20,442 bases of DNA from Gemmatimonadales bacterium (GCA_013813675.1 JACCRH010000155.1:1-20442); one strand, 5' to 3'. Counted from the first letter of the stretch, positions 1 through 7,804 are shown. Translations and numbers: made by a program. The notes: generated from the sequence alone by a model not told the origin.

Positions 1-872
1 GCGTTGACCACCAGGTCCGGCACGGTCGCGCACAGGCGTTCGGCCAGCAGGTCGCGCAACGCCCGCAGCCTGGGCGCCTCATCGGGCTGCTCCCGGGCGG
101 CCAGTAGCGCGGCGCGCCCGAGAGCGACGGCGCCGGCCACGTTTTCGGTGCCGGGCCGGATGCCGTACTGCTGGCCGCCGCCGTGAATGATGGCTTCGAC
201 CGATTTCCGGTCGCGCACGATCAGCGCGCCAATCCCCTTTGGGGCGCCGATCTTGTGGCCCGAAAGAGTGAGCAACGTACACGACAGCTCGCCGACCGCG
301 ACCGGGAGCTTGCCGAAAGCCTGCACCGCGTCGGTATGGAAGACCACCCCGGCCGCCTGGCAGCGGCGGGCGATCTCCACCACCGGCTGGATCACCCCGA
401 CCTCATTGTTCACCCACATGATCGAGACCAGCGCGGGGCGGTCGGCCAGCGCCCGGTCCAGCGCGTCGAGGCTCACCTGCCCCAGGTGGTCCACCGGGAG
501 CACCACCTCCCTGCCGCCGAGGTGACAGACCGCGTGCGCGGCGGCGAGCACCGCCTTGTGCTCGATCGCGCTCACCACCGCGCAGACCTGGCCGCCGCGA
601 TCCCGAGCCGCCAGCGCCGCGCCGATGATGCCGAGGTTGTCGGCCTCGGTGCCCCCCGAGGTGAAGATCACCTGGGTGGGCTCCGCCCCCACCGCCTGGG
701 CAACCTCTCGCCGAGCCTGCTCGATGCCCGCGCGCGCGGTGCGCCCGAACCGGTGGGCGCTGGAGGGGTTTCCGAATCCCTGATCGGTGAGGTAGGGCAG
801 CATCGCCTCCAGCACCTCGGGACGTACCGGGGTGGTGGCGGCATGGTCGAGATAGGCCGGGGCAGGTGTCAT
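1..872 (-). CDS. Cysteine desulfurase (NifS/IscS family), 3' end outside the window
   Basis: PLP-dependent enzyme that removes sulfur from L-cysteine as a persulfide for Fe-S clusters, tRNA thiolation or other sulfur-carrying cofactors; cytoplasmic. I translated the first 290 codons on the minus strand. The N-terminus has the family start YLDHAATTPV, then FGNPSSAHRFG, the glycine-rich TSGGTEADN, an EHKAV histidine, NNEVGVIQP, HTDAVQAFGK, and the PLP lysine in SGHKIGAPKG (about K207), followed by GGGQQYGIRPGTEN. The mobile catalytic-cysteine loop and the C-terminus lie beyond the left edge, so I cannot separate the IscS-like from the SufS-like subgroup, although the spacing looks NifS/IscS-like. 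The ATG at 870-872 matches the family N-terminus; no strong Shine-Dalgarno is visible. The gene lies 49 bases after the bshB1 stop and may be cotranscribed with it. Family assignment is firm; the exact role is open. Confidence 0.95.
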   Translation of the reverse strand, partial: MTPAPAYLDHAATTPVRPEVLEAMLPYLTDQGFGNPSSAHRFGRTARAGIEQARREVAQAVGAEPTQVIFTSGGTEADNLGIIGAALAARDRGGQVCAVVSAIEHKAVLAAAHAVCHLGGREVVLPVDHLGQVSLDALDRALADRPALVSIMWVNNEVGVIQPVVEIARRCQAAGVVFHTDAVQAFGKLPVAVGELSCTLLTLSGHKIGAPKGIGALIVRDRKSVEAIIHGGGQQYGIRPGTENVAGAVALGRAALLAAREQPDEAPRLRALRDLLAERLCATVPDLVVN

Positions 873-921
873 GGGGCCTGAAAAATACCCGTCCGGGGGG
901 TCGGCTCCAAGTTGGCGGGCG

Positions 922-1638
922 CTACAGACTTTGCACGCCGAGCGCGATCACGTCGTCCACGGCGACGGTCTCGTGGGTGTAAAACGGCTCCCCGTAACGC
1001 GCTCGAATCAGCGATCCATAGTGGGCGTTCTGGGTTTCGACCAGGGAATAGAGATCCTGACCGGTGGGAAAAATCTCCCCCGCCGCCTTGGCGCCATCGA
1101 ACTGGCTGGAGTAGCAGCGGATCGCCGCCAGCTTGCGGTCGAACTGACCGGTGATATCCACCACGAATGTCGGCTTGAGCGGGTCCTCGCGATAGGAGAG
1201 AGCGTAGAGGATCTTATGCGGCCGGTAGGGCGACCCGGGGGCGTCATACCGGGCGAGGCCGGCGAGGAAACAGCAGTCGCGGCCCAGCTCGGAGGCGACC
1301 CGATGGTCGGGATGACGGCCGACGGGGAAAGGCAGGATGACCACCCGCGGGGCGAAGTGGCGGATCTCCCCGATGACGATCCGGCGGGCCTCCTCGGAGT
1401 TGTGCAGGTGGGCGTCGGGCAGACCGGCGTTCCGCCGCTCGGCGAGCCCGAGAATCTCCGCGGCGCGTCCTGCCTCCTCCGCGCGAAGGTCGGCGTTGCC
1501 GCGGGTCGCGGTCTCCCCAGCGGTCAGGTCGAGGATGCCGGCCCGGTAGCCGGCATCCACCGCCTTGAGCAGCGCGCCGGCGCAGGTGAGCTCGGCATCG
1601 TCGCGGTGGGCGGCGATCGCCAGGATGTCGACGGGCAT
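922..1638 (-). CDS. bshB1: PIG-L/LmbE family deacetylase, BshB1-like (bacillithiol biosynthesis)
   Basis: Zinc-dependent deacetylase of the LmbE/PIG-L family. The BshB1 branch removes acetyl from GlcNAc-malate during bacillithiol synthesis in the cytoplasm. The 238-aa protein has the usual family length. The first metal motif is AHRDDAE at about residues 10-16, where the family norm is AHPDDxE. It is followed by LDLTAGETATRGN and the second motif GRHPDH, which supplies the other metal histidine. The C-terminal stretch with QNAHYGSLIRARYGEPF is typical of BshB1 rather than of mycothiol or GlcNAc-PI enzymes. The arginine in place of the proline is the one oddity. The gene sits directly upstream of the cysteine desulfurase on the same strand, which suits thiol metabolism. 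The other bacillithiol genes (bshA, bshC) are not in the window. A generic LmbE sugar deacetylase is the alternative. Confidence 0.85.
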   Translation of the reverse strand: MPVDILAIAAHRDDAELTCAGALLKAVDAGYRAGILDLTAGETATRGNADLRAEEAGRAAEILGLAERRNAGLPDAHLHNSEEARRIVIGEIRHFAPRVVILPFPVGRHPDHRVASELGRDCCFLAGLARYDAPGSPYRPHKILYALSYREDPLKPTFVVDITGQFDRKLAAIRCYSSQFDGAKAAGEIFPTGQDLYSLVETQNAHYGSLIRARYGEPFYTHETVAVDDVIALGVQSL

Positions 1639-1680
1639 GGGAGATCCGGTCAGGATGGTGGCGGAACAGTACAGCGAGAG

Positions 1681-1751
1681 CAGTGAACAGTGAAAGTAAA
1701 AGGGGTGGTCGCCATTCCGGCGACCCCCCTTTCACAGTTCACTGTTCACTG
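1681..1751. repeat. Long imperfect palindrome with TTCACTG heptamers; possible terminator
   Basis: Outer arms CAGTGAACAGTGAA (1681-1694) and TTCACTGTTCACTG (1738-1751) are perfectly complementary over 14 bases. Inside them a GC-rich stem pairs AAAGGGG-T-GGTCGCC with GGCGACCCCCCTTT around the loop ATTCC (1714-1718), with one bulged T. The arms consist of tandem 7-base units, and a further GGAACAGT/ACTGTTCC pair flanks them at 1663-1670 and 1748-1755. It lies between the stop of the DUF4349 gene and the start of bshB1. Read on the minus strand, the GC stem is followed by CCCCTTTTAC, a short T run, so it could terminate the DUF4349 transcript. The repeated outer arms are more than a plain terminator needs and suggest a REP/MITE-like element. 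No second copy was seen in the window. Confidence 0.6.
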
Positions 1752-1767
1752 TTCCGCTGTTCTCGGT

Positions 1768-2673
1768 TCATCCCGTCGTCGCCGGCCGCCTCCACCGACG
1801 CCCCGCGACCACCAGCCCCCAGCCGAAGACCAGCACCGGCACCACGAAGCCGAGCGAAGCGATGCCCCCGGCCAGGACGCCCACGAAGTTGCGCCACGCG
1901 GCCCGGAACGCCTCGACGATCGGACCGGGTCCGTGGGAGGCCACGATCGGGACCGGCTCGTGCAGATTGACCGAGAGGGTGCTGAGCTGCGCGCTGGTCT
2001 TGAGGTAGCGGAGTCGGCCCTCCATCCGCTCGATCTCCCCGCGCACCCGGGCCAACTCGCGCTCGACCGACAGGACATCCTGCAGCTTGCCCGTCCGGGT
2101 CCGGAGCAGTTCCACCAGGCGATCCTCCAGCCGGCGGCCGTTGACTACGCGCGCGCTCAGGTCGACGAACTCCTCGCTCACGTCTTCCGCGCCCACGTTG
2201 ACGAACTCCAGGCGGCCGATCGGCTGCAGACCTTCGGTGAGGTCGTCGAACCGGGCCGACGGCACCTTCAACTCGAGCGTAGCCTGGCGGAGCTGATTCC
2301 GGCCGCTCTGAACCGACGCGTCGGCCACGAACCCGCCGGCGCGCTGCACGATCCGGCGGATCTCGGTCATCGCCGGCTCCAGCGAATCCACCTCGATGCT
2401 CGCCTGGCCGGTGCGCACGATTAGACGGGTCGTGGGATCGAACTCGAAGGGACGGGACCACTGCTCCTCGGCCGGGGGCGAGGCGGCGACCTCCCGCTCA
2501 CTCACGGCGTTGAGGGAGATCGCATCCGCCGGCTCGTCGTGATCGGTGCGCGCGGATCGTTGGCCGGCCAGGCCGACCGCCTTGCTGGATGGCTGGGGAA
2601 TTGGGTCAGTTCGCTCACAGGCCATCAGCAACGCCGCCTGCACCACGCCAATCACTACCGTCCGGACTCTCAT
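1768..2673 (-). CDS. DUF4349-type lipoprotein with coiled coil and C-terminal membrane segment
   Basis: Predicted 301-aa envelope protein. The N-terminus MRVRTVVIGVVQAALLMAC is a lipoprotein signal peptide with the lipobox cysteine at about residue 19. A low-complexity linker leads to a DUF4349-like domain from about residue 77 (RLIVRTGQASIEVDSL, then VQRAGGFVADASVQ and LKVPSARFDDL). A charged helical stretch at about 185-230 (DRLVELL, VERELARVRGEIERMEGRL) reads as a coiled coil, and a hydrophobic segment near the C-terminus (about 260-290) is followed by basic residues typical of a cytoplasmic tail. Proteins with this layout are common but their function is unknown. An in-frame start at 2760 exists, but the strong AGGAGGT ahead of the ATG at 2671-2673, together with the lipoprotein signal, decides for 2673. 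The gene follows the permease operon on the same strand after 125 bases, so it may have its own promoter. Confidence 0.8.
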   Translation of the reverse strand: MRVRTVVIGVVQAALLMACERTDPIPQPSSKAVGLAGQRSARTDHDEPADAISLNAVSEREVAASPPAEEQWSRPFEFDPTTRLIVRTGQASIEVDSLEPAMTEIRRIVQRAGGFVADASVQSGRNQLRQATLELKVPSARFDDLTEGLQPIGRLEFVNVGAEDVSEEFVDLSARVVNGRRLEDRLVELLRTRTGKLQDVLSVERELARVRGEIERMEGRLRYLKTSAQLSTLSVNLHEPVPIVASHGPGPIVEAFRAAWRNFVGVLAGGIASLGFVVPVLVFGWGLVVAGRRWRRPATTG

Positions 2674-2676
2674 GGC

Positions 2677-2683
2677 ACCTCCT
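2677..2683 (-). promoter_or_regulatory. Strong ribosome binding site of the DUF4349 lipoprotein gene
   Basis: AGGAGGT on the minus strand ends three bases before the ATG at 2671-2673, with the core GGAG slightly further upstream. It fixes the start of the lipoprotein and excludes the longer in-frame extension to 2760. The rest of the 125-base gap (2674-2798) shows no convincing promoter or terminator. Confidence 0.7.
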
Positions 2684-2798
2684 CGGGGAGCACAGGAGAT
2701 GCGAGGCGGTGGGAAGCTTGCACAGTGCAGGGTATGGCACCGGCCGTGGAACGGGGTCACTAACAGCGGGGGCTAACCTGTCATCCTGTCCGAACCGC

Positions 2799-4037
2799 CT
2801 ACTCGTGGCGCAATGCCTCCACCGGATCCATCCGGGCGGCCCGGTTGGCGGGCAGCAGGCCGAACACCAGGCCGATCGCGACGCTCACGCCGCAGGCCAG
2901 CACGATGCTCCAGAGCGGTACCGCCGAGTCCAGGCTCAGCGCGGCCTTGAGCAAGGCTCCCGCGCCCAACCCGAGCAGGATCCCCAGGGCGCCGCCGACC
3001 AGGGTGAGGGTCGCGGCCTCGACCAGGAACTGCCAGAGCACATCCCGCCGGGTGGCGCCGAGGGCTTTGCGAAGCCCGATCTCCTTGGTCCGGTCAGTCA
3101 CCGACACCATCATGATCGCCATCACCCCGATTCCCCCCACCAGCAGGGCCACGCTGGAGAGCGCCACCATCGCGAGGAAAAAGTAGGAGGTGAACTTGCC
3201 GATGACGTCGAGGATCTGGTCCTGGGTGATAAGGTCGAACGTGTTGGCGTCGCCGGGGCGCAGGTTTCTGGACCGGCGAAGCGCCACCGTCACCCCATCC
3301 ATCGCCGTGCCCACCGCCACTCCCGTCCTGGGCTTGACCGCCACGAACAGCGCGTTGGTCTCGTCGTAGCGAAAGCTCTCCCGAGCCGCCGCGAAGGGCA
3401 CCACGCCTCCCGTGGCCTGCCCTGGAGGCTCGAAGATGTTCGACGGCTTCTGGAAGACTCCGATGACCCGGAAGGAGATCCCTCCAATCCGCACCTGCGC
3501 TCCCAGCGGATCGAGCCGGCCGAACAGCCGATCCGCCACGGCGCTCTCCAGTACGACCACCGGCTCGCCGCTCAGCTCGGCCCGGCTGAAGAGGCGGCCC
3601 CGCAGCAGCGTTCCCCCCTGAATGTCCATGTACCGGTCGTCGGCGCCGAAGATGATGACCTGTTGGGTTCGCACCCCCTGATACTCCGCCTTCTGAAAGA
3701 CCTGCACCCAGATGCCGGCATAGCGGATCTCCGGCAACCGGCCGATGGCCTCCGCGTCACTGCGCCGAAGGACCGGGCGAATCCGCACCTCGTAGGGGAG
3801 CCGGTCGGGGTTGACCGGGGTTTGGGAGAAGTAGCGAATGACGTAGAACGTGGTCGGGCCGGCCACTTCGATGGCGTTGAAGATCTGCCGCCGGATGCCC
3901 TGCACCAGAGAGGCGACGGCCATCACGGTCGTCACCCCGATCACGACCCCGAGTATGGTGAGCGCTGAGCGCAGCTTGTTGGAGCGGATCGCGTCGAGAG
4001 CGATCGTCACCCCTTCACCAATGCCGCGGAGAATCAC
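2799..4037 (-). CDS. MacB/FtsX-type ABC transporter permease (type B, second copy)
   Basis: Inner-membrane permease subunit of a type VII (MacB-like) ABC transporter, 412 aa. The first TM helix follows IALDAIRSNKLRSALTILG; then comes a large periplasmic MacB_PCD-like domain (about 45-280) with VVLESAVADRLFG and IGGISFRVIGVF. Three C-terminal TM helices form the FtsX domain (FFLAMVALSSVALLVGGIGV; RTKEIGLRKALGATRRDV; PANRAARMDPVEALRHE). It shares the tail PAN-A-x-x-DPVEALR-x-E and the head IALD-x-x-RSNK with the permease at 5307-6566, which makes the two close paralogues. The start is a GTG at 4035-4037, three bases after the stop of the upstream permease, with a GGTGGAG Shine-Dalgarno inside that gene's end; translational coupling is likely. 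Last gene of the tight operon. No ATPase domain is fused to it, unlike E. coli MacB. Confidence 0.9.
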   Translation of the reverse strand: MILRGIGEGVTIALDAIRSNKLRSALTILGVVIGVTTVMAVASLVQGIRRQIFNAIEVAGPTTFYVIRYFSQTPVNPDRLPYEVRIRPVLRRSDAEAIGRLPEIRYAGIWVQVFQKAEYQGVRTQQVIIFGADDRYMDIQGGTLLRGRLFSRAELSGEPVVVLESAVADRLFGRLDPLGAQVRIGGISFRVIGVFQKPSNIFEPPGQATGGVVPFAAARESFRYDETNALFVAVKPRTGVAVGTAMDGVTVALRRSRNLRPGDANTFDLITQDQILDVIGKFTSYFFLAMVALSSVALLVGGIGVMAIMMVSVTDRTKEIGLRKALGATRRDVLWQFLVEAATLTLVGGALGILLGLGAGALLKAALSLDSAVPLWSIVLACGVSVAIGLVFGLLPANRAARMDPVEALRHE

Positions 4038-4040
4038 CGG

Positions 4041-5285
4041 TCACTCCACCCGGAGTGCGGCGATGGGATCCAGCCGTGAGGCCCGCGATGCCGGGTAGAC
4101 CCCGAACAGGGTACCGGCGCCGGTTCCCACGGCCAGCGCCAGCGCGACCGACCAGAGCGTGATCCGGGCGGGCAGGGGAGTGAAGGTGGACACGCCGAAG
4201 GCCAGCGCCCATCCGCTGAGCACGCCCAGCGCCCCGCCGGCGGCGGTCAGCACCAATGCCTCGACCAGAAACTGGCGGCGGATGTCGGCCCGAGTCGCCC
4301 CCAACGACTTGCGGAGGCCGATCTCACGGGTGCGCTCGTTCACCGTCATCAGCATGATGTTCATGATGACGATGCCGCCCACGACCACGCCGATCGCCAC
4401 CACCGCGGGAATGGCGGTGAAGAGCATGCTGGTGAGCTGCTTCCAGAACGCCACGAAAGCGTCCGCCTTGTCCACCGTGAAGTCGTTCTCCTCCCCCGGC
4501 CGGAGCCGGTGGGCGACGCGCATCGCCTCTTCCGCTCGGGACATGCCGGCCTCGATGGCGTCCGCGGTGGGCATCTTGACCGAGACGACGGTGGTCTTCC
4601 GCCGTCCATAGGCCGCCTCGAAGGTGCTGAAGGGGAGCAGAACGAAGGAGTCGAACGACTGGCCGAGCAACCGGCCCTTGGGCGCGATCACGCCCTTCAC
4701 GGTCAGCTCCCGGCCGTCGAGGCGGACTCTCCGACCGACCGCGGACAGGGGATTGTCGAACAGCTTGTCGGCGATCTCGTGGCCGAGGGCCACCACCGGC
4801 CGCCGTCCGTTCACATCCTGGTCGGTCAGGGGTGAGCCGGCCAGGTAGGTGTAGTCCTGTACCGCCTGGTAGGGAGCCGTGATCCCGAAGACCGTCACGT
4901 TGATCATGGTGCGGTCGCGGAAGCGGATTTCCGCCACGGGCGTGGGCCAGCCCGACTGGAGTGCTACCGCGATCGCCTCCGGAACAGCCTCCGCCACCGT
5001 CTCCGCGTCCTCCACCGTGACCAGCGGTCGCTTGGCGATCATGCGAACCTGCTCGTCGTCGAGCAGGCCGACCGAGATCGGGCCGCGCCGGACCTGGAAG
5101 GTGTTGATGCCGATCATCGAGGCCGTGAGGGTGCCGCTCACGTAGGAGTTCATGCCCTGGATGATGGCGACGACGACGATGAGGAAGGCGACGGAAACGA
5201 GGATGCCCAGAAGCGTAAAGAATGACCGGAGCTTGCTGGTCCAGATCGCCTGAAGCGCCAGGCGGAGGGCCTCGGAAAGGGGCAT
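4041..5285 (-). CDS. MacB/FtsX-type ABC transporter permease (type A, second copy)
   Basis: Inner-membrane permease, 414 aa, with one N-terminal TM helix after KLRSFFTLLGILVSVAFLIV, a large periplasmic domain (about 45-285), and three C-terminal helices of the FtsX domain. Markers are VVGGIVIMNIMLMTVNERTR, EIGLRKSLGATRADIRRQF and the tail YPASRASRLDPIAALRVE. The head MPLSEALRLALQAI and the tail PASRASRLDPI-x-ALR-x-E are shared with the permease at 6563-7804, which defines type A. The ATG at 5283-5285 follows the stop of the previous permease by 21 bases, the widest gap between the permeases, and no clear Shine-Dalgarno is seen. The periplasmic domain probably contacts the adaptor or substrate, and an A/B heterodimer with the next gene is the natural reading. 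Confidence 0.9.
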   Translation of the reverse strand: MPLSEALRLALQAIWTSKLRSFFTLLGILVSVAFLIVVVAIIQGMNSYVSGTLTASMIGINTFQVRRGPISVGLLDDEQVRMIAKRPLVTVEDAETVAEAVPEAIAVALQSGWPTPVAEIRFRDRTMINVTVFGITAPYQAVQDYTYLAGSPLTDQDVNGRRPVVALGHEIADKLFDNPLSAVGRRVRLDGRELTVKGVIAPKGRLLGQSFDSFVLLPFSTFEAAYGRRKTTVVSVKMPTADAIEAGMSRAEEAMRVAHRLRPGEENDFTVDKADAFVAFWKQLTSMLFTAIPAVVAIGVVVGGIVIMNIMLMTVNERTREIGLRKSLGATRADIRRQFLVEALVLTAAGGALGVLSGWALAFGVSTFTPLPARITLWSVALALAVGTGAGTLFGVYPASRASRLDPIAALRVE

Positions 5286-5306
5286 GGGCCGGAAGATAAG
5301 GGGGCG

Positions 5307-6566
5307 TTACTCGTATCTCAGCGCCTCCACCGGATCCAGTTTGGACGCCTTGTTGGCGGGATACAGACCGAACAGGATCCCGGTCAGGATCGAGGCGATC
5401 ACCGCGGCCACGACGGCGAGGAGCGGCACCGAGGCCGGGACCGGCGTGAACGTGCGGACGCCCCAGGCCACACCCGCGCCGAGGGCCATGCCGACCAGAC
5501 ATCCCACCAGGGTCAGGGTGGCGGCCTCGACCAAAAACTGGAACATGATCTCGCCCCGGGTGGCGCCCAGGGCTTTGCGCACGCCGATCTCGCGGGTCCG
5601 CTCGGTCACCGAGATCATCATGATGGCCACCACGCCGACGCCGCCCACCATCAGCCCGACGCTCGAGAGCGAGATCATCGCGATGAAGAAGCCGGCGGTG
5701 ATCTTGTTGAAGGCGTCGAGCACCCGCTCCGAGGTGACCAGGGAGAAGTTGTTCTCGTCGCCAGGGTGGAGCCCGCGGCGGATCCGCAGCGCCGCGGTGA
5801 CCTGGTCCTGGGCCTCGGCGATGGTGGCGCTCTCGGTGGGGACCACGGCGATCTCCATCCAGCCGGGCCAGTAGTCCGCCACTTTTCGAAAGGTCGTATG
5901 CGGGATGGCCAGGCGCGGCTCGTCGGCGTCGCTGAAGAGCGACGCGGCCTCGGCATGCATTCCCACCACCTCGAACGGCAAGCCGTAGATCTTGATGCGC
6001 TTGCCGATGGGGTCGACGCCGGGAAAGAACGATGACGCCAGCTTGTCGTTGATGACGGCGACGTAGGCTCCGGCGGCATACTCGATCGCCGTGAAGTTGC
6101 GCCCGGCCAGGATGTCGCCGCCGTTGACCTGGGGCCAGGTCCAACTGAACCCCGCGACCTTGACCTCGCTCAGGTTGGTACCGCCGTAGCTCACCGGCCC
6201 CTCGGTATATTCGCCGACGTTCACGTCCCGCACCGCCGGAAGGCGGCGAATCAGCTCCGCCTCGTCCACGGTGATTTCCGGCATGCGGCGCCAGGGCGAG
6301 AGCTCGTCCGAGCCATCGGAGATCTCGAGTCCGCCGGAGAAGTACCGTTGCACGAAAAAGGTCTTGGGTCCGGCCGACTCGAGGATGCCGGTGATGCTGC
6401 GGTTGATCCCGGTGATCGCCGACGCCATCGCGATCACGACGGTGACGCCGATGGCGACCCCCAGGATGGTGAGGGCCGCGCGAACCTTGTTGGAGCGCAG
6501 CGAGTCCAGGGCGATGCCGGCGCCCTCGGCCATTCGGGAGATCACGGTGACCGACGGCGCCTTCAC
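5307..6566 (-). CDS. MacB/FtsX-type ABC transporter permease (type B, first copy)
   Basis: Inner-membrane permease with the same layout as the type B copy at 2799-4037: N-terminal TM after IALDSLRSNKVRAALTILG, a periplasmic domain with VINDKLASSFFPGVDPIGK and GLPFEVVGMHAEA, then VGGVGVVAIMMISVTERTRE and IGVRKALGATRGEIMFQF in the FtsX domain and the tail YPANKASKLDPVEALRYE. Start choice: the GTG at 6564-6566 forms a GTGA overlap with the stop of the upstream permease, the same junction used by the ATPase gene in this operon, and gives 419 aa. An internal GTG at 6545 would give the N-terminus MISRMAEG, matching the paralogue's MILRGIGEG exactly. An ATG at 6533 is a third option (408 aa). The frame stays open far upstream through the neighbouring gene, but that extension has no family similarity. 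Confidence 0.88.
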   Translation of the reverse strand: MKAPSVTVISRMAEGAGIALDSLRSNKVRAALTILGVAIGVTVVIAMASAITGINRSITGILESAGPKTFFVQRYFSGGLEISDGSDELSPWRRMPEITVDEAELIRRLPAVRDVNVGEYTEGPVSYGGTNLSEVKVAGFSWTWPQVNGGDILAGRNFTAIEYAAGAYVAVINDKLASSFFPGVDPIGKRIKIYGLPFEVVGMHAEAASLFSDADEPRLAIPHTTFRKVADYWPGWMEIAVVPTESATIAEAQDQVTAALRIRRGLHPGDENNFSLVTSERVLDAFNKITAGFFIAMISLSSVGLMVGGVGVVAIMMISVTERTREIGVRKALGATRGEIMFQFLVEAATLTLVGCLVGMALGAGVAWGVRTFTPVPASVPLLAVVAAVIASILTGILFGLYPANKASKLDPVEALRYE

Positions 6567-7804
6567 TCGGCTCTCAGGGCGACGATCGGATCGAGCCGCG
6601 AGGCACGGCTGGCGGGGTAGACTCCGGCCGCGAGTCCGACGCTGACTCCCAGGATCACCCCCACCGCCACGGACCAGGGCGCCACGGCGGCCGGCAGCGG
6701 CGTCAGCGCCTTCACGGCGTAGGCCAGCAGAATCCCGAAGCCGATGCCCATCACCGCGCCCGCCGCGGACAGGGTGGCCGCCTCGACTACGAACTGCGCC
6801 AGAATGTCGCGCCGGCGGGCGCCCAACGCCTTCCGGATGCCGATCTCCCGGGTCCGTTCGCTCACCGCCATGAGCATGATGTTCATGATCACGATGCCGC
6901 CCACCACCAGGGAAATGGCGACCAGGCCGGGAAGCGCCAGGAAGAGGATCCGCGAGATCTTCTTCCAGCTGCCGAGCGCGCCCTCCGCGGTCTGAAATGC
7001 GAAGTCGTTCTCCTCCGAAGGCTTCAGCTGCCGCCGGCTGCGCATCGCGGCCTCCGCCTCGGCCAGCGCCAGCTGCATCTGAGTCGGATCGTCGGTGCGG
7101 ACGATGAGCGCGTCCAGGATGTTGATCGGGCAGATGAGCCGCCGGCCCTGGGCGCTGAAGGGCATGATGGCGAACTTGTCGAGCGACAGGCCGAACAGCG
7201 TGCCCTGCCGGGCTACCACGCCGATGATTCGGTAGGGCAGGCCACCGACCTGCACCACCTTGCCCACCGGGTCGACCCCGGGGAGCAGCTTCTCGGCCAG
7301 CTCGTGCCCGACCACCAGCACCGGTTGGGACGCGCGAACCTCCTGGGCGGTAAAGGCGCGGCCGGCCGCGAGCTCGTAGTTCCGGATCCTGAAGTAGGTC
7401 TCTTCGGTGCCGACCAGCTCGACGTCCTTGGCGACTTTGCCGTCGTAGTGCACCGAGACCCGGTCGGCGCAGAACTTGGCGAAAGTGGCGGGTGTCCGGA
7501 TCCGGTCGCGCACGAAGTCGGCGTCCGCGTAGCTCACCCGCGGATGCCGAAGCCACTCCAGCCATGTTTCGTGCGTGATGTTGCCCATGTTGATGCTGGG
7601 ACGCTGGCGGAGCTCGAAGGTGTTGGCGCCAATCAGAGTGTTGGCGAAACGCTCCACCATGTACCGGTTCATGCCCTGCACGATCGACACGACCGCAATG
7701 AGAAAGGTCACCCCGATGAGCACTCCCACCAAGGAGAAGAAGCTCTTGAGCTTCTGCCCCCGGATGGTGCGGAACGCGAGTCGGATGGCCTCGAGCAGCG
7801 GCAT
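6563..7804 (-). CDS. MacB/FtsX-type ABC transporter permease (type A, first copy)
   Basis: First permease after the ATPase, 413 aa. The head MPLLEAIRLAFRTIRGQKLK leads into a TM helix (SFFSLVGVLIGVTFLIAVV). A periplasmic MacB_PCD-like domain (about 45-285) contains VLVVGHELAEKLLPGVDPVG and GGLPYRIIGVVARQG, and the FtsX domain follows with VVGGIVIMNIMLMAVSERTR, EIGIRKALGARRRDILAQF and the tail YPASRASRLDPIVALRAE. The start ATG (7802-7804) shares one base with the stop of the ATPase gene (TGATG), and GGGGAG lies ten bases upstream, so translation is probably coupled to the ATPase. It is the type A paralogue of 4041-5285. It most likely pairs with the following type B permease; a homodimer cannot be excluded from sequence. 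Confidence 0.9.
   Translation of the reverse strand: MPLLEAIRLAFRTIRGQKLKSFFSLVGVLIGVTFLIAVVSIVQGMNRYMVERFANTLIGANTFELRQRPSINMGNITHETWLEWLRHPRVSYADADFVRDRIRTPATFAKFCADRVSVHYDGKVAKDVELVGTEETYFRIRNYELAAGRAFTAQEVRASQPVLVVGHELAEKLLPGVDPVGKVVQVGGLPYRIIGVVARQGTLFGLSLDKFAIMPFSAQGRRLICPINILDALIVRTDDPTQMQLALAEAEAAMRSRRQLKPSEENDFAFQTAEGALGSWKKISRILFLALPGLVAISLVVGGIVIMNIMLMAVSERTREIGIRKALGARRRDILAQFVVEAATLSAAGAVMGIGFGILLAYAVKALTPLPAAVAPWSVAVGVILGVSVGLAAGVYPASRASRLDPIVALRAE

Noticed and set aside
871..1686. 271-codon plus-strand frame opposite the bshB1-like gene
   Set aside because: It is the complement of a recognised deacetylase and has no motif.
4324..6144. 606-codon minus-strand frame spanning two permease genes
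   Set aside because: It crosses the junction of two well-supported permeases in an alternative frame, with His/Arg/Gly-rich noise.
6567..7565. Open reading frame continuing upstream of the type B permease, giving a 752-aa product in total
   Set aside because: It overlaps the type A permease in another frame, is Arg/Gly/Pro-rich without family motifs, and is typical of stop-poor frames in GC-rich DNA.
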